A stretch of DNA of 64,000 nucleotides from Bradyrhizobium sp. Ai1a-2 (GCF_000426245.1 NZ_AUEZ01000051.1:1-64000); one strand, 5' to 3'. Positions 1 through 8,757 are shown, counted from the stretch's first letter. Numbers and translations: made by a program. Notes: generated by a model not told the origin, from the sequence alone.

Positions 1-79
1 CGTCCACCGCATCTCACCGCAACGTTCGTGACGATCGCGAGCCGCCCCTCATTCGGGTGAGACGCGCGGAGTCATAGTG

Positions 80-155
80 CTGATTTGCCCGACGACGGAA
101 GCGGAATGTTTTTTCTGTGAGGGCTGGACAGACTTTCGTCCTGATTTGCCCGACG
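80..155. repeat. Tandem pair of 15-bp direct repeats at the left edge
   Basis: The 15-mer CTGATTTGCCCGACG occurs at 80-94 and again at 141-155, 61 bp apart, followed by a partial third version (GGTTGATTTGTCGCA). No gene is visible here. It looks like the edge of a dispersed intergenic repeat rather than coding sequence. No function can be assigned from this sequence. Confidence 0.5.
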
Positions 156-186
156 GGTTGATTTGTCGCACTCACCGCCTCCACAT

Positions 187-270
187 CGTCATTGCGAGCG
201 GAGCGAAGCAATCCATAGCGCCACATGCGGAGACATGGATTGCTTCGTCGCTACGCTCCTCGCAATGACG
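187..270. repeat. Dispersed palindromic repeat, family B (CGTCATTGCGAG type)
   Basis: Inverted repeat with ends CGTCATTGCGAGCGGAGCGA and its complement near 250-270; the middle carries two more complementary arms (GAAGCAATCCAT / ATGGATTGCTTC). Further copies in this window lie at 20191-20305, 44924-45008, 45888-45971 and 58979-59061. It is intergenic, downstream of the iron permease gene, and has no coding content. Confidence 0.85.
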
Positions 271-280
271 AGGATGGTTC

Positions 281-1963
281 TTACGCCGGTCCGTTCGGCA
301 CGTCGGAGAAGCGCGTCAGCCAGGCCACCGGGCCGATGCTGGCGGCGATGATGAGCAGCGCTGCGAGTGCGCCTTCCTCGAAACTGCCGCGGCTGGCGAA
401 TTGGTAGATCGAGGTCGACAGCGTCTCGACGTTCAGAGGGCGCAGCAGAAGCGTTGCGGGAAGCTCCTTCAGGCAATCGACGAAGACGATGATGGCGGCG
501 CCGAACAGTGCGGGCTTCAGGAGCGGCAGGTGAATCCAGCGCAGGATCGTTGCCTGGCCGGCGCCGACGGCACGTGCGCTCTCGTCATAGTCGCGTGGGA
601 TCTGCTCGAAGCCGGCCTTGATCAGGCCGGTCGGCACCGCCAGGAAGCGGATCGCGTAGGCCATCACCACGGCCGAGCCCGAGCCCATCAGGATCAATCC
701 CGGCAGCGATCGTCCAGTCCACGTCGCGAGCGCATTCAGCCCGTTGTCGACGGCAAGCACCGGCGCGAGCAGGCCGAGCGCGATCACGAGGCCGGGCAGT
801 GCGTAGCCCGCCTGCGAGATGTTCATCGCGATATGCTGCAACGGACTTGGCCGCCAGCGATGGGCGATGATGGTGGAGAACCCGAGCAGCAGCGCCAGCA
901 GCGTGGCCAGGCTTGCGAACGCGACCGAGTGGAACGCGTGGCGCCAGAGCGACGCATCGAAATTGGCGAGCAGCCCGCGTTTGACGCTTTGATGCACGAG
1001 ATAGAGCAGCGGCACGATAAAGCCGATCAGCACCGGCAGCAGGCACGCCGCGAACACCGACCACGCTTTTGCACCCACCAGCGGCGTGCGCGGCGTCAGC
1101 CGCGGGCTCTCGGCGGCGAGTTCGGCATTGGTGTTGCGGCGGCCGTAGCGCTCCATGATGACCAGGCCGGCGACGATGGCGAGCATCAGGCAGGCGAGCT
1201 GCGAAGCACCGGCGAGGCTGCCGCGATTGAGCCAGGTCGTGAAGATCGAGACGGTCAGCGTGCGGATGCCGAGATATTCGCTGGCACCGATATCGTTCAA
1301 GGTCTCCAGCGACACCAGCGCCACGCCGACCGCGAGCGCCGGCCGCGCCATCGGCAGCGAGACGCGCCAGAACACGGTCCATTTGCCGGCGCCGAGCGTC
1401 TTTGCGGCCTCGGCAAATTCGGCGGTTTGAAACTGGAACATCGCCCGCGCCGACAGATAGACGTAGGGGTAGAGCACCAGTCCGATCACGACAATCGCGC
1501 CGGGCAGGGAGCGGAGATTGGGCAGCAAGCCCACGGCGTCACGGAGCGGCAGCCAGATCGCGAGCGTGCGATGGACGAGCCCGAGCGGCTCGAACAAATC
1601 GGCATAGACGTAAGCCGCGAGATAGGTCGGGACCGCAAGCGGCAGCGGCATCAGCCATAGCAGCGTGCGGCGGCCACGGAAATCATAGCGCGAGATCAGC
1701 CACGCGGTGCCGGCGCCGAGCAGGAGCGTCAGCGCAGCGACGCCGGCGAGCAGGAGCGCGGTGTCGACGATCGCCGCCGGCAGCACGTAGTTGATCAGGT
1801 CGTGCCACACCTCCGGCGCCGGCTGCATGGCCAGCGACAGGATCGAGATGACGGGAGCGGCGACAAGCGCCGCAGTCGCCACTGCGATCGCCGCAGCGAT
1901 CCGCCCGGCGTAGACGCGTCGCGTCGTGCTTGGTCGGGACGATTGGCCGGACTGACTGTTCAC
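281..1963 (-). CDS. Ferric-iron ABC transporter permease (FbpB/AfuB type, fused two-domain)
   Basis: Inner-membrane channel of a binding-protein-dependent iron(III) importer. The 560-aa protein has two tandem permease halves, each with about six membrane segments. The cytoplasmic EAA loops that contact the ATPase are visible as EAAKTLGAG (about residues 185-193) and ESARAVGAG (about 461-469). This duplicated architecture and length are typical of FbpB. I chose the GTG at 1963, preceded by an AGGTGAAG-like site; the open frame extends upstream only through a palindromic repeat that translates to repeat sequence. The binding-protein gene lies 217 bp upstream on the same strand. No ATP-binding subunit is present before the left edge, so it must be encoded elsewhere or further left. 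Confidence 0.88.
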   Translation of the reverse strand: MNSQSGQSSRPSTTRRVYAGRIAAAIAVATAALVAAPVISILSLAMQPAPEVWHDLINYVLPAAIVDTALLLAGVAALTLLLGAGTAWLISRYDFRGRRTLLWLMPLPLAVPTYLAAYVYADLFEPLGLVHRTLAIWLPLRDAVGLLPNLRSLPGAIVVIGLVLYPYVYLSARAMFQFQTAEFAEAAKTLGAGKWTVFWRVSLPMARPALAVGVALVSLETLNDIGASEYLGIRTLTVSIFTTWLNRGSLAGASQLACLMLAIVAGLVIMERYGRRNTNAELAAESPRLTPRTPLVGAKAWSVFAACLLPVLIGFIVPLLYLVHQSVKRGLLANFDASLWRHAFHSVAFASLATLLALLLGFSTIIAHRWRPSPLQHIAMNISQAGYALPGLVIALGLLAPVLAVDNGLNALATWTGRSLPGLILMGSGSAVVMAYAIRFLAVPTGLIKAGFEQIPRDYDESARAVGAGQATILRWIHLPLLKPALFGAAIIVFVDCLKELPATLLLRPLNVETLSTSIYQFASRGSFEEGALAALLIIAASIGPVAWLTRFSDVPNGPA

Positions 1964-1965
1964 CT

Positions 1966-2180
1966 TCACCTCTCCCGCTTGCGGGAGAGGTCGGCGCGCA
2001 GCGCCGGGTGAGGGCTCTCTCCACACGAAGAGTCCCGCGATGGAGAGAGCCCTCGCCCCAACCCTCTCCCGCAAGCGGGAGAGGGAGAATCGGCACCTCA
2101 CGTTCGCCAACATCGCCGCGGAGCGGCCCTTGGAGTCACCTCTCCCGCTTGCAGTCGGGGGAGGGGGCGAAGCGGAGAGG
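1966..2180. repeat. Dispersed palindromic repeat, family C (CCTCTCCCGCTTGCGGGAGAGG type)
   Basis: Several nested hairpins built on CTCTCCCGCTTGCGGGAGAG and its inverted partner at about 2068-2089, with a further partial arm at 2138-2160. A second copy lies at 23498-23618 after the copper ATPase. Here it separates the iron-binding-protein gene from the permease gene, where RNA hairpins could set relative expression of the two; that role is inference. Confidence 0.8.
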
Positions 2181-3209
2181 TCAGTTGTCAAAGCCGACCT
2201 TGTCCACCAGCGTTGCCGCCGCCTTGCGGTTCGCCGCGATCTTCGAGATTGGCAGGCTGTCGGCATTCAGCGTGCCGTAGCCGGCGATGGTGGGATTGAC
2301 GGCGACGCCGGCACGAACCGGATACTCGTAGTTCTGGTCGGCATACATCTGCTGCGCCTGTTCGCCGGCGAGCCATTCGATCAGCTTCACGGCGTTGGCC
2401 TTGTTGGGCGCATGCTTGGCGAGTAGCACGCCGGAAAGATTGACGTGGGTGCCGCCGCCCTCGAAGGTCGGCAGCACGACGCGGGTCGCCTCCGCCCACG
2501 GCTTCTTATCGGGATCATTGTTCATCATCAGCGCCCAGTAATAGGTGTTGCCGATGCCGATGTCGCATTTGCCCGCGGCGACGTCGCGCGCGGCCTCGCG
2601 ATCGCCGCCTGACGGCTTCTGGGCGAGATTGGCCTTGACCCCGCGCAGCCATTCCTCGGCCTTGGCCTCGCCGTACTTGGCCGTGTAGGCCGCGAACAGC
2701 GCGTTGTTGTAGATGTGCTGGCCGGATCGGATGCAGATCTTGCCTTTCCACTTGGGGTCGGCGAGCTCTTCATAGGTGATCTTGTCCTGCTTGACCCGGT
2801 CCTTGGAGGCATAGATCACGCGTGCGCGCATGGAAATGCCGGCCCAATGCCCGTCAGGATCGCGATATTGCGCGGGCACGGTCTTGTCGATCACCTCCGA
2901 CTTGATCGGCTGGGTGACGCCGGCCTGCACGGCTTCGTCGATGCGGCCGATATCAACCGTGAGCAGCACATCGGCCGGGCTGTTGGCGCCTTCCGCCTTG
3001 ATGCGCTGCTCAAGTCCCGAACTCGCCGAGACGACATTGACCTTGATGCCGGTGTCCTTGGTGAAGGCATCGAACAGCGGCTGGATCAGCTTGGTCTCAC
3101 GATAGGTGTAAACATTGACTTCGCCATTGTCGGCCGATGCGGTCGAGATGGCGGGCAAGGTCAGGCACAGCACCGCCGCTGACGCGGCGAGGACGCGAAG
3201 ATTGATCAT
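2181..3209 (-). CDS. Iron(III) ABC transporter periplasmic substrate-binding protein (FbpA/FutA type)
   Basis: Periplasmic component that captures ferric iron and delivers it to the adjacent permease. The 342-aa product begins with a Sec signal peptide (hydrophobic stretch about residues 5-20, cleavage near STASA-DNG) followed by NVYTYRE, the usual first beta strand of the family. Later features fit family 1 iron binders, including the two closely spaced tyrosines in ADQNYEYPV near the C-terminus. I chose the ATG at 3209, where a GGAG site sits 7 bases upstream, rather than an ATG 24 bases earlier. It is the first gene of a two-gene iron operon. Binding of iron rather than another anion such as thiamine or a polyamine is inferred from family resemblance. 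Confidence 0.87.
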   Translation of the reverse strand: MINLRVLAASAAVLCLTLPAISTASADNGEVNVYTYRETKLIQPLFDAFTKDTGIKVNVVSASSGLEQRIKAEGANSPADVLLTVDIGRIDEAVQAGVTQPIKSEVIDKTVPAQYRDPDGHWAGISMRARVIYASKDRVKQDKITYEELADPKWKGKICIRSGQHIYNNALFAAYTAKYGEAKAEEWLRGVKANLAQKPSGGDREAARDVAAGKCDIGIGNTYYWALMMNNDPDKKPWAEATRVVLPTFEGGGTHVNLSGVLLAKHAPNKANAVKLIEWLAGEQAQQMYADQNYEYPVRAGVAVNPTIAGYGTLNADSLPISKIAANRKAAATLVDKVGFDN

Positions 3210-3378
3210 GAGGCTGCTCCGGCAGGATGTCACGCGGTACCGGAGTGCCTAGCGCAGGCGACGGCGAGATGTCCGCGACCCGATGTCGCGAACGGCGTGA
3301 TTTAGAGTGATTCCAGCTTATGCGCAGGCGTGATTCCGGGGCGATGCAATGCATCGCACCCGGAGTGACAGCCTTCTC

Positions 3379-4746
3379 TCACGTCACCTGCTTCACCAGA
3401 GCCGGAGCGGTCTCGTCCTTCTTCAGCTCTTCGAGGCTGCGATGCCGCGGCTCGATGCCAAGTCCCCACACCGTGATGATCTGCACGACCAGGAGCCCGA
3501 TCATCAGCGCCATCACGCCGGCGACGCCGCGCGCCTCGAACAGCGTCACCACCAGGAAGGGAGTGACGATGGTGGCGCCGCGCCCGAGCGTGTTGACGAT
3601 CCCGGAGGCACGCAGGCGCACTTCGGTCGGGAACAGTTCGGGGATGTAGATGCCGAACAAGAGCGCCACCAGCACGTAGATCGGAACGGTGAGCGCAAAG
3701 CCCACGGCGGGGAGCAGGAAGGGGTCGGAGATCAAGGGATAGATGATCCCGAGCACGACCGAGATCATCGACGCGCCGATGATGGTTGGCTTGCGGCCCC
3801 AGCGGTCCGCGGTCAATGCACCGATGGCCGAGCCGACCGGCGCGCCCAGCGCCATCAGCAGCGAATAGCCGAAGGACGTCGCGATCGAAAGTCCCTGCTT
3901 GATGAAGAACACCGGCAGCCATGTCACGAAGCCGTAGAGCAGGGTGTTGATGGTGATGAGGCAGACCGCGCCGACGATCATGCGCGACAGCAGCGGCGGG
4001 GTGAACAGCGTGCCAAGGTCAGGCGAGGCAGGCACCGTCGCGGCAGCCGCCGGCGCAGGCAGCGGCTGGCCTTGCGCGGCCTCCTTCTCGATTGCCTGCA
4101 TCAATGCTTCCGCCTCCGCGGTGCGGCCGACGGCTTCCAGCCAGCGCGGCGATTCCGGCAGCGACTTGCGCAGATACCAGACGATGAGTGCGCCGACGCC
4201 GCCGAGCACGAACATCGCGCGCCAGCCAAAGATCGGCACGACGACGGAGGCGACCAGCAGAGCCACCGGCAGGCCGGTCACCACGCAGACCGCGGTGAAG
4301 CCGAGCCACTTGCCGCGCGTGCGGGCCGGCACGAACTCGGTCATCGTCGAATAGCCGACGACGTTTTCGGCGCCGAGGCCCACGCCCATCACGAAGCGGC
4401 AGGCGATCAGGAACATCATGTTCGGCGCGAACGCCGCCGCGAGCGAGGCGATACCGAAAAGCAGCAAATTGAACTGGTAGGTGAAGCGGCGACCGTAGCG
4501 GTCACCGAGAAAGCCGGTGCCGAACGATCCGAGCATCATGCCGACGAATGTCGCCGAGATGAATGCGGCGTTTTCCGCCAGGGTCGAAAACCCGGTCTTC
4601 AAGGTGACGCCGAGCACCGTGCCGGCGATATAGATATCAAATCCGTCGAAGAACATTCCGATGCCGATCAGCAGCATGATCCGGCGGTGGAATGGGCCGA
4701 TCGGCAACCGATCGAGACGGCTGCCCGCGTTGACCGAAGTCGACAT
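3379..4746 (-). CDS. MFS transporter (aromatic acid/sugar-porter-like)
   Basis: Twelve-helix major facilitator permease of 455 aa. The conserved loop 2-3 signature appears as GDRYGRR, its half-two counterpart as ADRWGRKP, and PESPRWL follows helix 6, a combination seen in the sugar-porter and aromatic-acid:H+ symporter branches. A central cytoplasmic loop (about residues 205-240) is rich in Ala and Pro. The start at 4746 has a strong AAGGAGGAA site 6 bases upstream. It follows the aldehyde dehydrogenase gene on the same strand after a 298-bp gap that holds a repeat, and probably imports the compound whose aldehyde intermediate that enzyme oxidises. The substrate cannot be read from sequence. 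Confidence 0.85.
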   Translation of the reverse strand: MSTSVNAGSRLDRLPIGPFHRRIMLLIGIGMFFDGFDIYIAGTVLGVTLKTGFSTLAENAAFISATFVGMMLGSFGTGFLGDRYGRRFTYQFNLLLFGIASLAAAFAPNMMFLIACRFVMGVGLGAENVVGYSTMTEFVPARTRGKWLGFTAVCVVTGLPVALLVASVVVPIFGWRAMFVLGGVGALIVWYLRKSLPESPRWLEAVGRTAEAEALMQAIEKEAAQGQPLPAPAAAATVPASPDLGTLFTPPLLSRMIVGAVCLITINTLLYGFVTWLPVFFIKQGLSIATSFGYSLLMALGAPVGSAIGALTADRWGRKPTIIGASMISVVLGIIYPLISDPFLLPAVGFALTVPIYVLVALLFGIYIPELFPTEVRLRASGIVNTLGRGATIVTPFLVVTLFEARGVAGVMALMIGLLVVQIITVWGLGIEPRHRSLEELKKDETAPALVKQVT

Positions 4747-4890
4747 ATACGCTTCCTCCTTACTGTTGTTCTTGATGCGGCCGCCTTCTGTTGGGCGATG
4801 GCCGCGAGAAATTGCTAATGCGTGATGATGCGACTCCGCATGCCGAAGCGAACTCCGGTCCACGTCGGCCCGCTTGCGGGGAGAACTCCG

Positions 4891-4995
4891 CTGTCATCGT
4901 CCGCGAAGGCGGACGATCCAGTACACACCGGCGTCTCGGTCGAACCACAACTGCCGGCGTTTACTGGATCCCCCGCCTGCGCGGGGGATGACGAC
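4891..4995. repeat. Dispersed palindromic repeat, family E (TCGTCCGCGAAGGCGGACGA type)
   Basis: Hairpins TCCGCGAAGGCGGA and CCCGCCTGCGCGGGGGAT flank a middle section with GATCCAGTA / TACTGGATC arms. A related copy in the opposite arrangement lies at 52911-53012. It fills most of the 298-bp gap between the aldehyde dehydrogenase and MFS genes; nothing else is seen there apart from the MFS ribosome site. Confidence 0.8.
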
Positions 4996-5044
4996 GAAGA
5001 ATGGCGAGGGAGATCGTCGTCGCTTCTGCTCAAAATCATCATGA

Positions 5045-6574
5045 TCAGTTCAGGCGGCGCTGGTTTGCCGTGTCGCGGTACCAGTCGAACGGCTGGTCGT
5101 GGGTGGCGACCATCACGCTCTTGGTGTTGAAATGATCGTCGAAACTCTCGGTGCCGCATTCGCGGCCGATGCCGGAATCGTCGACGCCGCCCCAGGGCGA
5201 GGCCGGATCGAGGCGGTGATGGTCGTTGATCCAGACGATGCCGGCCTTCACCGCGGCGGCCACGCGGTGCGCGCGGGCGACGTCGCGGGTGCGGATCGCA
5301 GCCGCAAGGCCGAACGGGGAATCATTGGCGAGCCGCAGCGCGTCCGCTTCGTCCTTGAACGGCGTCACCGAGGTGAAGGGACCGAACACCTCCTCCTGGA
5401 AGATGCGCATGTCCGACCTGACGTCGGCAAACACGGTCGGCTCGACGAAGTAGCCGTTCTCATGGCCCGGCACCTTGGCCGCGACGCCGCCGGTGACGAG
5501 CCGCGCGCCGTCCTCGTGGCCGTAGCGCGAATAAGTCAGCACGCGGTCGCGCTGCCGCGCCGAGATCACCGGGCCGAGCTGGGTCGCCGGATCGAAGGGA
5601 TCGCCGATGCGGATGGTGCGGGTCTTGGCCTGCAGCTTCGCGACGAACTCGTCATAGATCGAGGCCTGCACCAGATGGCGCGAGGCGCAGACGCAGGTCT
5701 GGCCGGCGCCGATGAAGGCTCCGAATGCGGCATAGTTGACGGCGCGGTCGACGTCGAAATCGTCGAACACCATCACCGGCGTCTTGCCGCCGAGCTCCAT
5801 GGTCTGATGCGCGAACACCTTCGCTGCGGCGCTGCCGGCGATGCGGCCGGCTTCAGTACCGCCGGTCAGCACCAGCTTGTTGATATCGGGATGCTCCGCC
5901 AGCATCTTGCCGGCGCTCTGGCCGAGGCCGAGCACGATGTTGAAGACGCCGGGCGGCAGGCCGGCCTCGGTGAAGATCTGCGCCAGCTTCAGCGTCGTCA
6001 GCGGCGTGTATTCCGACGGCTTGACCACGGTGACGCATCCGGTCGCCAGCACCACCGACAGCGACTTGCACAGGATCATCAGCGGATGGTTGAACGGCGT
6101 GCAATTGGCGACGACGCCGATCGGCGTGCGCAGCGTGTAGTTGAGGTAGGAGCCCTCGACGGGGATCACGGAGTCGCGGCGCGATAGCGCAAGGCCCGCA
6201 AAGTAGCGGAAGAAATCCGGCAGGCGCGAGAGCTGCGCGCGGGTCTCGTTGACCGGGCGGCCGTTGTTGAGGGTTTCGAGGCGATAGAGCGAATCGAGAT
6301 TGGCCTCGAACGCGTCGGCCAGCCGGTTGATCAGCTTCGCCCGCGAACGCGTGTCCATGCCGCCCCACGCCTTGCCCTCGAAGGCGGCGCGCGCGCTCTT
6401 CATGGCGCGGTCGATGTCTTCGGCGGTCGAGTTCGGAATGCGGGCGATGACGTCGCCGGTCGCGGGATTGCGGACGTCGAGCATCTCGCCACTGCCGGCC
6501 TCGATCTCGCGGCCGTCGACGAAGTTGCCGTGGATTTCGACGTCGATCGACGCCGGCTTGGATGGAATGTTCAT
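5045..6574 (-). CDS. NAD(P)-dependent aldehyde dehydrogenase (betaine-aldehyde-dehydrogenase-like)
   Basis: Cytosolic enzyme oxidising an aldehyde to its carboxylate with NAD(P)+. The 509-aa protein is full length for the ALDH superfamily. The catalytic cysteine is expected at about C294 in GQTCVCASR, the general-base glutamate at about E260 in MELGGKTP, the substrate-stabilising asparagine in FNHP (about N162), and cofactor lysine K185 in VVKPSEYTP. The C-terminal PWGGVDDSGIGRE block is also intact. Its ribosome site (GAGAGG) lies inside the 3' end of the upstream GntR gene, which stops 2 bp before this start, so the two are translationally linked. Close to betaine or 4-hydroxymuconic-semialdehyde type enzymes; the actual aldehyde is unknown. 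Confidence 0.88.
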   Translation of the reverse strand: MNIPSKPASIDVEIHGNFVDGREIEAGSGEMLDVRNPATGDVIARIPNSTAEDIDRAMKSARAAFEGKAWGGMDTRSRAKLINRLADAFEANLDSLYRLETLNNGRPVNETRAQLSRLPDFFRYFAGLALSRRDSVIPVEGSYLNYTLRTPIGVVANCTPFNHPLMILCKSLSVVLATGCVTVVKPSEYTPLTTLKLAQIFTEAGLPPGVFNIVLGLGQSAGKMLAEHPDINKLVLTGGTEAGRIAGSAAAKVFAHQTMELGGKTPVMVFDDFDVDRAVNYAAFGAFIGAGQTCVCASRHLVQASIYDEFVAKLQAKTRTIRIGDPFDPATQLGPVISARQRDRVLTYSRYGHEDGARLVTGGVAAKVPGHENGYFVEPTVFADVRSDMRIFQEEVFGPFTSVTPFKDEADALRLANDSPFGLAAAIRTRDVARAHRVAAAVKAGIVWINDHHRLDPASPWGGVDDSGIGRECGTESFDDHFNTKSVMVATHDQPFDWYRDTANQRRLN

Positions 6575-6576
6575 GG

Positions 6577-7242
6577 CTACCTCTCTTCGACGACGATGAC
6601 GGCGTTACGCTTGAGCGCCGGCAGCACGCGCTTTTCGGTTTGGACGATGTGGGCCTTGATGATGCGGACGGCGGTGCGCGTCTCGCGCCGCTGCATCGCC
6701 CCGATCAGCGCGGCGTGCTCGGCGACCAGCCGGGTCGGGTCATGGTCCTTCACATTGGCGACGCTGACGCGGACCAGACGGTCGGCCTGTCCGATCAGGT
6801 CGCACAGCGCTGCCGCCATCCGCCGGTTGCCGGAGGCATGGGCCAGCGCGGAATGGAAGGCGCGGTTGTAGGTGATGAAGTCTTCATGGCTGCCGGAGAA
6901 TTCGCGGAACTGGTCCAGCGCCTTCAGCGTGGCGTCGGATGCGCCTTCGATCGCTTCCGCCACGCAGGCCGGCTCCAGCGCCAGACGGAAGCGCAGCAGG
7001 TCGCGCGCGTCCGAGAGCGAGATCGGATTGACCCGGTAGCCCTGGCGCGGCTGCACCGTGACCAGATGCTCGCGCTCGAGCCGCAGCAGCGCCTCCCGGA
7101 CCGGCTGGCGGCTCACGGCGTAGCGCTCGGCCAGATCCTGCTCACGCATATCATCGCCGGGTGCAAGATGGCATGCTAAAATATCAGAGCGCAGGCGCTC
7201 GTAGATATTATCGCGCAGTAGGATGGATTTCGGCTCGTTCAT
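6577..7242 (-). CDS. GntR-family transcriptional regulator, FCD (FadR) subfamily
   Basis: DNA-binding regulator of 221 aa. An N-terminal winged helix (about residues 10-75) contains the DLAERYAVSRQPVREALLRLE recognition region, followed by an all-helical FCD ligand domain (about 80-210) with metal-site type residues (R and D in RFRLALEP, NRAFHSALAHASGN). It is first in a GntR - aldehyde dehydrogenase - MFS operon and divergent from an alpha/beta hydrolase, so it most likely controls this locus in response to the catabolised compound. I chose ATG 7242 because MNEPKS starts just before the conserved domain; the longer open frame upstream runs into the divergent hydrolase gene. Confidence 0.86.
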   Translation of the reverse strand: MNEPKSILLRDNIYERLRSDILACHLAPGDDMREQDLAERYAVSRQPVREALLRLEREHLVTVQPRQGYRVNPISLSDARDLLRFRLALEPACVAEAIEGASDATLKALDQFREFSGSHEDFITYNRAFHSALAHASGNRRMAAALCDLIGQADRLVRVSVANVKDHDPTRLVAEHAALIGAMQRRETRTAVRIIKAHIVQTEKRVLPALKRNAVIVVEER

Positions 7243-7260
7243 GGTCCTAATCTTGCCATT

Positions 7261-7272
7261 GTGAAATATCAC
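7261..7272. promoter_or_regulatory. Candidate operator in the GntR / hydrolase divergent promoter
   Basis: GTGAAATATCAC is an inverted repeat (GTGA-AATA-TCAC) 19 bp upstream of the GntR start, in an AT-rich island (7240-7315) that contrasts with the GC-rich surroundings. Related half-sites (GAAATATATGAAAT) follow at 7291-7304. Autoregulation by the GntR protein is inferred from position. Confidence 0.4.
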
Positions 7273-7384
7273 GTCAAGTCCCAAAGGCTTGAAATATATG
7301 AAATCTGATTTATCCATGGGGCTGGTATTGGCGTCCCGCCGGGGCGCCGGAATCGCGAAACGCGGCTTAGGAAAGAGAGCGGGA

Positions 7385-8179
7385 ATGGATCGGCTTCTTG
7401 CCAACGGCACCGTCAACGCAGCGCAGGCAGGCGAAGGGCCGCCGCTGGTCCTGCTCCACTCGCTGTTGTCGGATCGCGCGAGCTTCGATGCGATCGTGCC
7501 TGAGCTGTCGAAGGCGTTTCGGGTGATCGTGCCGGAATTGCCGGGCTTCGGCCGGTCGCGCGCGGTTGACGGCGGGCTTGCCGCGGTGGCCGACCGCATG
7601 GCGGAGGCGCTGCAGGAGGCCGCCGACGGTGTGGCGCCGATCGTGCTCGGCAATGGCTATGGCGGCTTCGTCGCGCTGCAGATGGCGATCCGGCATCCGG
7701 CGATCGCAAGCCGGCTGATCCTAGCCGATTGCGGCGCGGCTTTCTCGGAGCCGGGGCGCGAGGCGTTCCGTGCCATGGCCGCCGTCTCCAAAGAGAAAGG
7801 GGTGGCGGCCATCACCGATGTCGCGATGCGCCGGCTGTTCGCGCCGGAGTTTCAGGCGCAGCATCCGGAATTGATGCGGGACCGCCGCGAGGCCTTCCTG
7901 CGCACAGACCCGGACGTCTTCCGCGCCGCCTGCGAGGCGTTGGCGGGTCTCGATCTGCGTCCGCAGCTTCAAGGCGTGAAGCTGCCGGTGCTGGTGCTGG
8001 TCGGCGAGCACGACGAGGCGACGCCGCCGCCGATGTCGCATGAACTGACAGCCGGCCTGCCGGATGCGCGGCTCAAGATCATCCCGGGTTGCGCGCATGT
8101 CCCGCAACTGCAGGCGCCAGAGGTCTTCCTCGATACGATCGGCGATTTCCTGCCGGCGGTCAGCTCGACGCCGGCGTGA
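7385..8179 (+). CDS. Alpha/beta hydrolase fold protein lacking the nucleophile serine
   Basis: Protein of 264 aa with the fold of 3-oxoadipate enol-lactonase and related C-C or ester hydrolases. The oxyanion region (VLLHSLLSD), the DRMAEALQ segment, the acid (GEHDEATPP) and the terminal histidine (GCAHVPQ) are all present. The nucleophile elbow, however, reads G89-N-G-Y-G-G instead of the usual G-x-S-x-G-G: the Ser position, codon 7655-7657, is GGC. One base change (GGC to AGC) would restore serine. Start ATG 7385 has AGGAAAGAG upstream. It is divergent from the GntR-ALDH-MFS operon and likely belongs to the same catabolic locus. It may be a non-hydrolytic member or a recently inactivated one. 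Confidence 0.8.
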   Translation: MDRLLANGTVNAAQAGEGPPLVLLHSLLSDRASFDAIVPELSKAFRVIVPELPGFGRSRAVDGGLAAVADRMAEALQEAADGVAPIVLGNGYGGFVALQMAIRHPAIASRLILADCGAAFSEPGREAFRAMAAVSKEKGVAAITDVAMRRLFAPEFQAQHPELMRDRREAFLRTDPDVFRAACEALAGLDLRPQLQGVKLPVLVLVGEHDEATPPPMSHELTAGLPDARLKIIPGCAHVPQLQAPEVFLDTIGDFLPAVSSTPA

Positions 8180-8271
8180 CCTTGCCGACAATTTGGGCAG
8201 CGCGCCCAGCTAATGCATTTCCCCTTCGCGCGCTCCGCGCCTAGTCTTTGTTGCGGAGAGGTGACCATCGG

Positions 8272-8757
8272 ATGCGCGCGATCCTGGATTATTGCGGTGG
8301 AGGCGTTCGGCGGCAGGCGCCGGCCGGCACGGTTCTGATGCATGAGGGCGGCAAGACCGGGCATCTGTTCGTGCTGATCGAAGGGCGGCTCGAAGTGATC
8401 AAGGGCGACAGCGTGGTCGCGATGCTCTCCGAGCCCGGCGCTGTGCTCGGCGAGATGAGCGTGCTGCTCGATCAGCCACACACCGCGACCGTGCGTGCGG
8501 CCTCCGACTCGCTGCTCTATGAATTCGATGATGCGGCGGCTTTCCTGCGCGAGCAGCCGGAAGTCGCGCTGCTATTGGCCCGGCTGCTCGCGCAGCGGCT
8601 CAACGTCGCCACCACCTATCTCGCCGACCTCATGCACCAATATGCCGACCATGGCACGCATCTGGCGATGGTCGGCGAGATCCTGCAGAGCATGATCAAC
8701 CTGCCGCCGATGCAGGTCGCGCCAGGATCGGATCGGCAATCAGACCCAAGGATGTGA
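8272..8757 (+). CDS. Cyclic-nucleotide-binding domain protein (CRP-like sensor without HTH)
   Basis: A 161-aa protein made almost entirely of one cNMP-binding beta-roll (about residues 8-125): GTVLMHEGGKTGHLFVLIEG is followed by the phosphate-cassette-like LGEMSVLLDQPHTATV. No helix-turn-helix follows; the C-terminal 35 residues are helical and then disordered. It may therefore act as a sensor or adaptor rather than a DNA-binding regulator. ATG 8272 is chosen because GGAGAGG lies 13 bases upstream; a TTG 24 bases earlier is possible. Its last 62 bp overlap the 3' end of the convergent phosphoesterase gene. Confidence 0.78.
   Translation: MRAILDYCGGGVRRQAPAGTVLMHEGGKTGHLFVLIEGRLEVIKGDSVVAMLSEPGAVLGEMSVLLDQPHTATVRAASDSLLYEFDDAAAFLREQPEVALLLARLLAQRLNVATTYLADLMHQYADHGTHLAMVGEILQSMINLPPMQVAPGSDRQSDPRM

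Noticed and set aside
401..1660. 419-aa plus-strand open frame opposite the iron permease
   Set aside because: Low-complexity shadow of a clear permease gene; no ribosome site and no recognisable family.
3349..4818. 489-aa plus-strand open frame opposite the MFS transporter
   Set aside because: Shadow of the MFS gene with typical antisense composition (His, Asp, Arg, Glu runs).
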